30,466 nucleotides of DNA from an uncultured Campylobacter sp. (lineage in GTDB: Bacteria; Actinomycetota; Actinomycetes; Mycobacteriales; Mycobacteriaceae), in contig CAMIME010000028.1 of NCBI GenBank assembly GCA_946221035.1, positions 1 to 30,466 on the forward strand. Direction: 5' to 3'. The position numbers were made by a program, and so were the translations under genes. Positions 24,737 through 30,466 of this stretch are shown here, piece by piece. The notes below the pieces were generated by a model. That model was not told where the DNA came from. It saw only the letters and a program-made list of their open reading frames with translations, and ran no database searches. Position 1 is the stretch's first letter, and each line of letters opens with the position of its first letter.

Positions 24737-25432
24737 ATGCATCACACGTTGGCCGCGAACTTGGCCGCCAGGGTCCTCGCCGGCGAGGGCGAACTCACGC
24801 TGAGCGGCATCCCGGTCGCCTCGCACCGCCCGAACGTGTGCCCGGGTAGACGCGCCAGGCTCACCGTGTCGTGCCTGGCCGACGACGTGCCCGAGCCGCT
24901 GCCGACCCGCGTGAACATGGATGCCGTCATCTCTTCGGCGGAGATCGACGTGCGCATCACCGCGGCGAGCGTCCACGCGCCCGCGACCCTGAAGTGGGTG
25001 CGCGCCGACGGCCCGTGGCTCCACGGGGAGCTCACGCTGGGCACCCTGCAGGTGTGTTCGGTGGGAGGGGCGTTGACGGTGACGTCGATAAGCAAATGCA
25101 ACGCTGTCGACCTGGATCCGCTCGGCGCGCGCGATGCTGTTGCGGGGCTGGGGCGCGGGGTGCTCGCTTCGCTTGTCGACGGCTCCGTCACCCACGCTTT
25201 CCCCTCCATCACCTGCCCCGATGAGCCGCTGCGCGGGTGCGAGCACGTGAAGAACCGGATCTTTGTGGTGGATGCGAGCTCGGTTGGCGTGACGCTCTTG
25301 CGCACCACCGAGAACACGAAGCGGGCGGTCCACATCGCGCTGCCGCGACGTGCGGTGACGTTGGAGGACCTTGCGGTGCAGCTGACCCGGCTGGCGGTCT
25401 CGACCCAAAAACTTGCCCTGGACCAAACCTGA
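24737..25432 (+). CDS. Predicted iron-regulated protein of unknown function (possibly DUF2470-like)
   Basis: This is a 231-residue soluble protein with no signal peptide or membrane segment. It has a strong ribosome site (AAGGAGG, 4 nt before the ATG). I do not recognise the N-terminal two thirds, which is beta-rich with scattered cysteines (VSCL, QVCSVG, SKCN, ITCPDEP, GCEH). The C-terminal segment (RIFVVDASSVGVTLLRTTENTKRAVHIALPRR and the helix after it) resembles the DUF2470 domain found next to haem-degrading or flavin-binding split-barrel proteins; this is a weak pattern judgement. The DtxR box upstream predicts induction when iron is scarce, which fits a role in iron or haem handling. 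A Cys-rich regulator follows 48 bp downstream. GCTTATCGACG (minus, 25083-25093) and GCTTGTCGACG (25171) lie within it. Confidence 0.72.
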   Translation: MHHTLAANLAARVLAGEGELTLSGIPVASHRPNVCPGRRARLTVSCLADDVPEPLPTRVNMDAVISSAEIDVRITAASVHAPATLKWVRADGPWLHGELTLGTLQVCSVGGALTVTSISKCNAVDLDPLGARDAVAGLGRGVLASLVDGSVTHAFPSITCPDEPLRGCEHVKNRIFVVDASSVGVTLLRTTENTKRAVHIALPRRAVTLEDLAVQLTRLAVSTQKLALDQT

Positions 25433-25442
25433 GAAGTACGAT
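25413..25442 (+). promoter_or_regulatory. Predicted promoter of the Cys-rich regulator gene
   Basis: TTGCCC (25413-25418) and TACGAT (25437-25442) are 18 nt apart, starting inside the upstream gene. The 16-mer around the -10 resembles one at 9877-9892. The regulator could therefore be expressed separately from the DtxR-controlled gene. Confidence 0.45.
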
Positions 25443-25480
25443 AACTGCGAAAAGTTCCCCGCGCTCCCAGGAGTGTTGCC

Positions 25481-26161
25481 TTGGATCCGCTTGTCGCACC
25501 CCGTCCCACCACGACGCTGGTGGAGGCGTCGAAAACATTGAGCGCGAAAGAGCGCGCCGTTTTTGAGCAACTCCAGCAGCACCCCGAGGGGATGCAGGTC
25601 GCGGGGCTTGCCCGCGCACTCGGGATGCATGAGAACACCGTGCGCGGCCACCTCGAAGAACTGTTGACGGCGGGCGTGGTCACCCGCCACTCGGTGGCAT
25701 CGGCGGGCCGGGGCCGCCCCTCCCACCTCTACACCGCGCGCGTGCCCCGCATTGACCGGGCCGCAACAGCCTTCATCGCGCTGGTGGAGGTGCTGGCAAG
25801 CATGGTGGCCGAGGACGACGTCACCCAGGCCCGGAATCTTGGCCGCGAGTGGGCCCGGCGCTCGCACGAAATTTTCGCGCTCGAGCCCCAGGACACCATG
25901 CCCGAGATCCTCGCCCGCTCCATGGTGGTGCTGCGCGACATGGGCTTCGACCCGGAGCTGCGCGCCTACGGCACGGGTAGCGAGATCCGTCTGCGGGCCT
26001 GCCCCTTTGTCACCCGCGACGGCACCCCGCCCTTGGCCGTGGTCTGCGCGCTGCACGCGGGCTTCGTCGACGGCGGGGCCGAGGGCCACAACGTAGAAGT
26101 GCTCCCCTTGGAGCTGCCCGGGCAGTGCTGCGTGAGAATGAACCCATGCACTCGCCAGTAA
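25481..26161 (+). CDS. SufR-like winged-helix regulator with C-terminal cysteines
   Basis: The protein has 226 residues. The N-terminal winged helix (about 18-85) contains VAGLARALGMHENTVRGHLEELLTAG and the wing SAGRGRPSHLYT. The C-terminal part carries RACPF (C174), VCALHAGF (C189) and PGQCCVRM (C216, C217). This is the pattern of the actinobacterial ArsR/SufR-like family (CPF, C-x-LH/LN, CCV), where cysteines bind an Fe-S cluster or metal. It probably senses iron-sulfur, metal or redox state, but the ligand is not proven. I chose TTG at 25481 because AGGAG lies 7 nt upstream and no better ATG exists before the helix-turn-helix. Its last 16 nt overlap the glutaminase gene in another frame. 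Its position after a DtxR-box gene suggests an iron-related job. Confidence 0.85.
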   Translation: MDPLVAPRPTTTLVEASKTLSAKERAVFEQLQQHPEGMQVAGLARALGMHENTVRGHLEELLTAGVVTRHSVASAGRGRPSHLYTARVPRIDRAATAFIALVEVLASMVAEDDVTQARNLGREWARRSHEIFALEPQDTMPEILARSMVVLRDMGFDPELRAYGTGSEIRLRACPFVTRDGTPPLAVVCALHAGFVDGGAEGHNVEVLPLELPGQCCVRMNPCTRQ

Positions 26162-27777
26162 CCCAACGCCTGCAAGCAATCCTCGACGCCGTCCGCGACC
26201 AGGACGGAGGGCACCGCGCCGACTACATTGACAAGCTCAAACACGCCGACCCGGACAAGCTGGGCCTGGCCATGTGCACCACCGACGGCCACCTCTACGC
26301 CGTGGGCGACACGGACTACGAGTTCTCCATCCAGTCCATCTCCAAACCCTTCGTCTACGCGCTCGCCCTGGACATGTACGGGCCGAAGGATGTTCACGCC
26401 CACGTTGGGGTGGAGCCGAGCGGGGAGGCCTTCAACAAACTCTCCCTCGACAGCGACGGCCGGCCCGCGAACCCCTTAATCAACGCCGGTGCGATTACGG
26501 TGAACCAGTTGATTGGGGGCCCGGACATACCCGTCGAGAAGCGGAGCGAGAAGCTGCGCGACTACTTCTCGCGCCTTGCCGGGCGCGAACTCGCGATCGA
26601 CCGCGAGGTGTTCGACTCCGAGATGGCCACCGCCGACCGCAACATGGCGTTCGCGCACATGCTGCGGGAAGCGGGCACGATTAGCGACGACGCCCACGAC
26701 GCCGTGGCCAGCTACATCGCCCAATGCTCCGTGCTGGTGACGGTGAAAGACCTCGCCGCCATGGCCGCGACCCTGGCAAACGGCGGGAAGCAGCCGGTCA
26801 CCAGGGAAAAGATCGTCTCCGCAGAGGCCGCGCGCCTGGCGCAGGCGGTGATGGTGTCCTCCGGCATGTACGACGCCTCCGGCAAGTGGATGGTCAACGT
26901 GGGCATCCCGGCCAAATCCGGGGTGGCCGGCGGGCTGATTGGCACGCTGCCGGGGCAGCTGGGCATCGCGTCTTTGAGCCCGCGGCTGGATAAGCAGGGC
27001 AACTCCGTGCGCGGAGTGAAGGTGTTCCAGGAACTGTCCAGCTCCATGGGCCTGAACCTGCTCTCCTCCAACTTCTACGTCGCGCCGGGCATCAAGTCGA
27101 TCGAGCGGCGCGAGGGCGCGGAGATCGTCGAACTGCAAGGCATGATCAACTTCACCGCCGCCGAGAAGATCCTGCGCGGGCTGAGCACCCAGCGCCTGAG
27201 CTCGAGGCACCTGATCCTTGACGCCTCCGGCGTGACCTCCTTCAACAAGGCCGGGCGCGACCTGATCAAGGACGGCCTCATGCAGTTCCGCGACGAGGGC
27301 TTCGAGGTCGCCATCTACGACCCCGACCGCACGTTGTCCGATTGGACGTTCGCCGACGGCACCACCGCCCAGGCGATCAGCGACTTCACCGCCTCCTTCT
27401 CCGTACCCGCGACGCGCGAGGAGGTGTACCAGGCCATCACCAAGCCAAAGAGCTGGTGGGACGAGGACGCCGAGGGCAACGCGGGGGAGAAGGGTTCGGA
27501 GTTCCATGTGGAAGACCGTGGCTTCTCCGTCACAGAGGCCGACGACGGCAAGCGCGTCGTGTGGGCCGTTGAGCCCGCCACCGAGGACTCCGACTGGGAC
27601 GACACCTCCCTCATCTTCGATCTGGAGGAGGACGAATCCGGCTCCACCAAGGTCAACTTCACCCACCGCGGCATGCGCCCCCACGACCGCGGCTACGAGG
27701 AAATTGCCAGCAAGTGGCGCGAACGCATTGCCAAGGGCCTGCAGCCGCTCATCGGGCGCGATCCGGAAAATCCGTAG
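26146..27777 (+). CDS. glsA: Glutaminase with STAS and SRPBCC domains
   Basis: This 543-residue cytoplasmic enzyme is predicted to hydrolyse L-glutamine to glutamate and ammonia. The serine-dependent beta-lactamase-fold glutaminase domain (about 1-310) has the catalytic S64-I-S-K67, plus SLDSDGRPANPLINAGAI, ATADRNMAFAHMLR and IPAKSGVAGGLIG. A STAS domain follows (about 331-400: HLILDASGVTSFNKAGRDLI). The C-terminal domain (about 416-543) looks like SRPBCC/AHSA1: FSVPATREEVYQAITKPKSWW and FTHRGMRP. Glutaminase-STAS fusions are known in bacteria; the third domain is less usual. ATG at 26146 was chosen to match the family start; a GTG at 26125 would add seven residues. GAGAAT at 26134 could serve as a leaderless -10. 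Overlap with the regulator gene suggests shared transcription. Confidence 0.92.
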   Translation: MHSPVTQRLQAILDAVRDQDGGHRADYIDKLKHADPDKLGLAMCTTDGHLYAVGDTDYEFSIQSISKPFVYALALDMYGPKDVHAHVGVEPSGEAFNKLSLDSDGRPANPLINAGAITVNQLIGGPDIPVEKRSEKLRDYFSRLAGRELAIDREVFDSEMATADRNMAFAHMLREAGTISDDAHDAVASYIAQCSVLVTVKDLAAMAATLANGGKQPVTREKIVSAEAARLAQAVMVSSGMYDASGKWMVNVGIPAKSGVAGGLIGTLPGQLGIASLSPRLDKQGNSVRGVKVFQELSSSMGLNLLSSNFYVAPGIKSIERREGAEIVELQGMINFTAAEKILRGLSTQRLSSRHLILDASGVTSFNKAGRDLIKDGLMQFRDEGFEVAIYDPDRTLSDWTFADGTTAQAISDFTASFSVPATREEVYQAITKPKSWWDEDAEGNAGEKGSEFHVEDRGFSVTEADDGKRVVWAVEPATEDSDWDDTSLIFDLEEDESGSTKVNFTHRGMRPHDRGYEEIASKWRERIAKGLQPLIGRDPENP

Positions 27778-27834
27778 CGTTCGCGGCGGAAAATTCGTAG
27801 CGTTCGCGAGGGAAAAATGGTAGCGTAGGCGGCC
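27767..27834. repeat. Three tandem 23-bp repeats upstream of the DUF4143 ATPase gene
   Basis: Copies lie at 27767-27789, 27790-27812 and 27813-27834 (22 bp, most diverged). Each has an A-rich start, then GTAGCGTTCGCG (GTAGCGTAGGCG in copy 3). The first overlaps the glutaminase stop. The third supplies TAGCGT (27821-27826), a candidate -10 located 8 nt before the GTG start. Confidence 0.8.
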
Positions 27835-29079
27835 GTGAGTTACCTCCCTCGTGCCATCGACATGCAGCTTGACCAGCTTCTTCCGTACGCTTCGGCGATC
27901 GCAGTCGAGGGGCCAAAGGGCGTGGGAAAAACTGAGACCGCCCGCCGTCGCGCGACCACGGTGCTGCAGCTCGACACCGAGCAGGGAGCCGGGGTGCTGG
28001 CCGCGGACCCCACGTTTTCCGCAGAAGCGCCGGGCACCATTCTCATCGACGAGTGGCAAAAGCGCCCCGAATCGTGGGATTACGTCCGGCGGGCGGTCGA
28101 TGGTGGTGCCGCCCCCGGTCGGTTCCTCCTCACTGGATCGGCCACGCCAGTCGCTGGGACGGATACGCACAGCGGTGCTGGTCGTATTCTGTCGCTGCGT
28201 ATGCGCCCGTTGGCGTTGTTCGAACGGGGCGGGTGGGAGGCGTCGATAAGCATGCGAGCGCTCTTCGAAGGTGATGCCGCGGTGAGCGGCGAGACCGATA
28301 AAACTCTGAAGGACTACATCGAGGCGATCGCCTCGAGTGGGTTTCCTGGCTTTTACGATGCTCCTGAACTGCTGCGTAACCAGCAGCTCGACTCGTACTT
28401 GGCGCGAGTGGTGGACCGTGACCTTCCCGAGCAGGGCTACTCCGTGCGAAATCAGACGACGCTGATGAACTGGCTCGCGGCGTACGCGGCGGCGAGCTCT
28501 ACAACCGCCAGCTACCAGGAGATCCTGGACGCAGCGACACCCGGTGAGGCCAACAAGCCCGCCAAAACCACCACGCATGTCTACCGCGAAAAGCTTGCAG
28601 AGCTGTGGATGCTCGACCCCGTCCCCGCCTGGGATATGCGCCGGTCGCCGTTCGCTGGGTTGGCGAAATCTCCCAAGCACCAGCTCGCTGACCCGGCTTT
28701 CGCGCTGCGCCTGCTGGGTATCGCCCCATCCAAGATGACCACCCGTTTCAATTATCTGCTCGGTCCGCTGTTCGAGTCGCTGGCGACGTTGTCCGTCCGC
28801 GTTGCAGCGCAGGCGTCGTTCGGCACCGTCGGCCATTTCCGCACGGTGAAAGGGGACCGCGAAGTCGACCTCATCGCGCAAGACCCGGACGGGGCGATTG
28901 TGGCGTTCGAGGTGAAGCTGGCCGCCAACATCGGCGACGACGACGTCAAGCACCTCGTGTGGCTCCGGGAGAAGCTCCCGGAGGATGTGGTGGACACGGT
29001 CATTTTGACCACGGGCACCCGCGCGTACCGCCGCCCCGACGGCGTCGCGGTGGTCCCGTTGGCCCTGCTGGGTGCGTAG
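27835..29079 (+). CDS. AAA_14/DUF4143-type ATP-binding protein
   Basis: The protein has 414 residues. The N-terminal ATPase has Walker A G26-PKGVGK-T33, Walker B TILIDEWQ (D72, E73) and the sensor-like FLLTGSAT. The C-terminal DUF4143 domain ends in a restriction-endonuclease-like signature: GDREVDLIAQ (D345), then AFEVKL (E359, K361), the D-ExK pattern of that fold. Family members are common and usually orphan; some have been suggested to act in stress or toxin-antitoxin-like settings, but the function is not established. The start is GTG at 27835 with no ribosome site, directly behind the tandem repeats. Length is typical. GCTTATCGACG (minus) occurs at 28241-28251. It ends 10 bp before the next start. 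Confidence 0.88.
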   Translation: MSYLPRAIDMQLDQLLPYASAIAVEGPKGVGKTETARRRATTVLQLDTEQGAGVLAADPTFSAEAPGTILIDEWQKRPESWDYVRRAVDGGAAPGRFLLTGSATPVAGTDTHSGAGRILSLRMRPLALFERGGWEASISMRALFEGDAAVSGETDKTLKDYIEAIASSGFPGFYDAPELLRNQQLDSYLARVVDRDLPEQGYSVRNQTTLMNWLAAYAAASSTTASYQEILDAATPGEANKPAKTTTHVYREKLAELWMLDPVPAWDMRRSPFAGLAKSPKHQLADPAFALRLLGIAPSKMTTRFNYLLGPLFESLATLSVRVAAQASFGTVGHFRTVKGDREVDLIAQDPDGAIVAFEVKLAANIGDDDVKHLVWLREKLPEDVVDTVILTTGTRAYRRPDGVAVVPLALLGA

Positions 29080-29082
29080 GCT
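29077..29082 (+). promoter_or_regulatory. Predicted -10 element of the GH13 gene, leaderless type
   Basis: TAGGCT begins on the stop codon of the upstream gene and ends 7 nt before the ATG at 29090. No ribosome site is seen. Readthrough from upstream is also possible. Confidence 0.35.
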
Positions 29083-29089
29083 CGACTCC

Positions 29090-30247
29090 ATGCCTGACCC
29101 CAAGCTAGAGCAGACAATTTGGTGGCACGTCTACCCGCTTTCCGCCCTCGGCGCGCCGATCCGCGAGACCCACGACGCCGCGCCGCGCCTGCGAAATCTT
29201 GACCCGTGGCTCGACTACCTCATCGAGCTTGGCTGCAACGGCCTCCTCCTCGGCCCCATCTTCGCCTCCGCGACGCACGGCTACGACACCCTCGAGCACA
29301 TGCGTATCGACGACCGGCTGGGCACCGACGACGACTTCGACCATCTCATTTCCGCATGCCGCAACCGGGGTATCAACGTCATGCTCGACGGCGTGTTCAA
29401 CCACGTCGCGCGTTCGCACCCGTGGGTCGCTGCCGGGCTGGCTGGCGACACGGACTGGGAAGGCCACGGGGAGCTGGCCACCCTCCACCACGCCGACCCG
29501 CGGGTGCAGGACCACGTGGTGGAGATCATGTGCCACTGGCTGCGTCGCGGCATCGCGGGCTGGCGCCTAGACGTGGCGTATGCTGTGCCGCCCGAGTTCT
29601 GGCAGGCGGTGCTGCCGCGGGTGCGCGACGAGTTCCCAGACGCCCTGTTCCTCGGCGAGGTGATCCATGGGGACTACGCGGAGATCGCTCGCGCCGGTGG
29701 GTTGGACGCCGTGACCCAATACGAGTTGTGGAAAGCAACGTGGTCGTCGATCACGGACCGGAACTTCTGGGAGCTCGCCCACGCACTGGAGCGCCACCCC
29801 GACCTGCTGACCAACACCTTCGTGGGTAACCACGACGTCGACCGCATCGCTTCCAAGGTGGACTGCCCCGTGCTCCCCGCCGTGATTTTGATGACGGTGC
29901 CGGGCATGCCGTCCATCTACTACGGCGATGAGCAGGGCTTTACCGGCGTGCGCTCCGAGGGCTGGTCCGCCGACGACGCCGTACGCCCCGACCTGCCCGC
30001 CTCACCGGCCGATCTTTCGTCGCTCGGCGGGTGGCTGCGCACCGAGTACCAGAAGCTCATCGGGCTGCGGCGCCGCAACCCGTGGCTCACCCGCGCAGGC
30101 ATCGAGGTGCTGGATAAGACCAACGAAACGATCTCGTACCGGGTGGTGTCGGGTGCCGATTCGCTGCGGGTCGACCTGTGGCTCGACCCCACACCCGGCG
30201 CGCGGGTCCACTCGGGCGGGGAGACGCTCTACAGCTGGCAGGGCTAG
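29090..30247 (+). CDS. GH13 alpha-amylase-family glycoside hydrolase
   Basis: This 385-residue protein has no signal peptide and is predicted to act on alpha-glucosidic bonds in the cytoplasm. The four GH13 regions are visible: I, D100-GVFN-H105; II, GWRLD with nucleophile D161; III, FLGEV with acid/base E190; IV, FVGNHD with D249. IWWHVYPLSALGAP at the N-terminus and GMPSIYYGDEQGF are further hallmarks. The enzyme is short (many family members exceed 450 residues) and lacks a long B domain. GIAGWRLDVAYAVP is typical of actinobacterial proteins annotated simply as alpha-amylase. The exact substrate cannot be assigned. ATG at 29090 is preferred over the ATG/GTG-type extension at 29072, which would overlap the upstream gene. 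Confidence 0.92.
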   Translation: MPDPKLEQTIWWHVYPLSALGAPIRETHDAAPRLRNLDPWLDYLIELGCNGLLLGPIFASATHGYDTLEHMRIDDRLGTDDDFDHLISACRNRGINVMLDGVFNHVARSHPWVAAGLAGDTDWEGHGELATLHHADPRVQDHVVEIMCHWLRRGIAGWRLDVAYAVPPEFWQAVLPRVRDEFPDALFLGEVIHGDYAEIARAGGLDAVTQYELWKATWSSITDRNFWELAHALERHPDLLTNTFVGNHDVDRIASKVDCPVLPAVILMTVPGMPSIYYGDEQGFTGVRSEGWSADDAVRPDLPASPADLSSLGGWLRTEYQKLIGLRRRNPWLTRAGIEVLDKTNETISYRVVSGADSLRVDLWLDPTPGARVHSGGETLYSWQG

Positions 30248-30259
30248 TTCACATTTGGG

Positions 30260-30466
30260 TTAGTTGATGCCCGGCACCTTCACGTTGAAGTAGCTGAGGA
30301 TCTCGGCGAGCGCCTCCCGCAGCAGCTTCAGGATGTCCGGGATGGTGAGCACCGCAACACCCGGGACCTGCACGTCGACGCTGGGGACGCCGGCCGGGGC
30401 GAGGTTGATGCGCGCAGTCTGAGCGGGGGCGGGGGCAGGAGCAGGAGCAGGTGAGGGAGCCTGGGA
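30260..30466 (-). CDS. 3' end of a gene with a Pro/Ala-rich region (function unknown)
   Basis: The last 68 codons of a minus-strand gene enter from the right edge, with TAA at 30262-30260. The visible protein starts in a Pro/Ala repeat (PAPAPAPAPAQ). It continues with INLAPAGVPSVDVQVPGVAV and ends in an amphipathic helix (DILKLLREALAEILSYF) and VKVPGIN. Pro/Ala linkers of this kind are frequent in secreted or wall-spanning corynebacterial proteins, but no signal peptide is visible and I do not recognise the family. It is convergent with the GH13 gene, only 12 bp apart, with no terminator between them. Confidence 0.75.
   Translation of the reverse strand, partial: SQAPSPAPAPAPAPAQTARINLAPAGVPSVDVQVPGVAVLTIPDILKLLREALAEILSYFNVKVPGIN

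Overview
This window looks like a chromosome segment of a high-GC Corynebacterium, or a close relative in the Mycobacteriales. The evidence is the gene order at the left end: kinase, PbpA, RodA, PstP, FhaB, FhaA, then a divergent tRNA-Leu(CAG). This is the conserved actinobacterial growth and cell-division signalling cluster and matches the order known from Mycobacterium tuberculosis. A DtxR-type iron box and many leaderless-type starts fit the same group.

Layout. Positions 1-6475 (minus strand) hold six tightly packed, mostly overlapping genes: pknA (cut by the left edge), pbpA, rodA, pstP, fhaB and fhaA. Together they sense cell-wall precursors or phosphorylation state and control peptidoglycan synthesis at pole and septum. 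A tRNA-Leu(CAG) with its own promoter and hairpin follows, then a lipoprotein. From about 7.5 kb the window becomes accessory: an AlbA_2/HATPase regulator-like gene behind a large palindromic operator, a LURP-one-like gene, and a 544-bp lower-GC gap. An 11-kb gene (10415-21442) then encodes a 3675-residue secreted, membrane-anchored surface protein. It is built from four copies of a four-module super-repeat (A-B-C-D, about 601 residues; the second copy has an extra C) and ends in a Thr/Pro stalk and two hydrophobic segments.

After a strong terminator come a DHA2-type drug exporter, a second AlbA_2/HATPase gene bracketed by AAACAACT operator repeats, and a DtxR-box gene of unknown function. 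Next are a Cys-rich SufR-like regulator overlapping a three-domain glutaminase (glutaminase-STAS-SRPBCC), a DUF4143-type ATPase behind a 23-bp tandem repeat, a GH13 glycosidase, and the 3' end of a convergent gene with a Pro/Ala-rich region.

The most unusual signals are: (1) a dispersed DNA motif GCTTNTCGACG, 12 copies on both strands and in different reading frames, far above chance; (2) the giant modular surface protein, with two nearly identical 459-bp blocks that differ only at synonymous sites; (3) the AAACAACT iterons at both ends of the second AlbA_2 gene; and (4) a predicted iron-regulated gene beside a Cys-rich regulator. All functions are inferred by reading the sequence; no searches were run.
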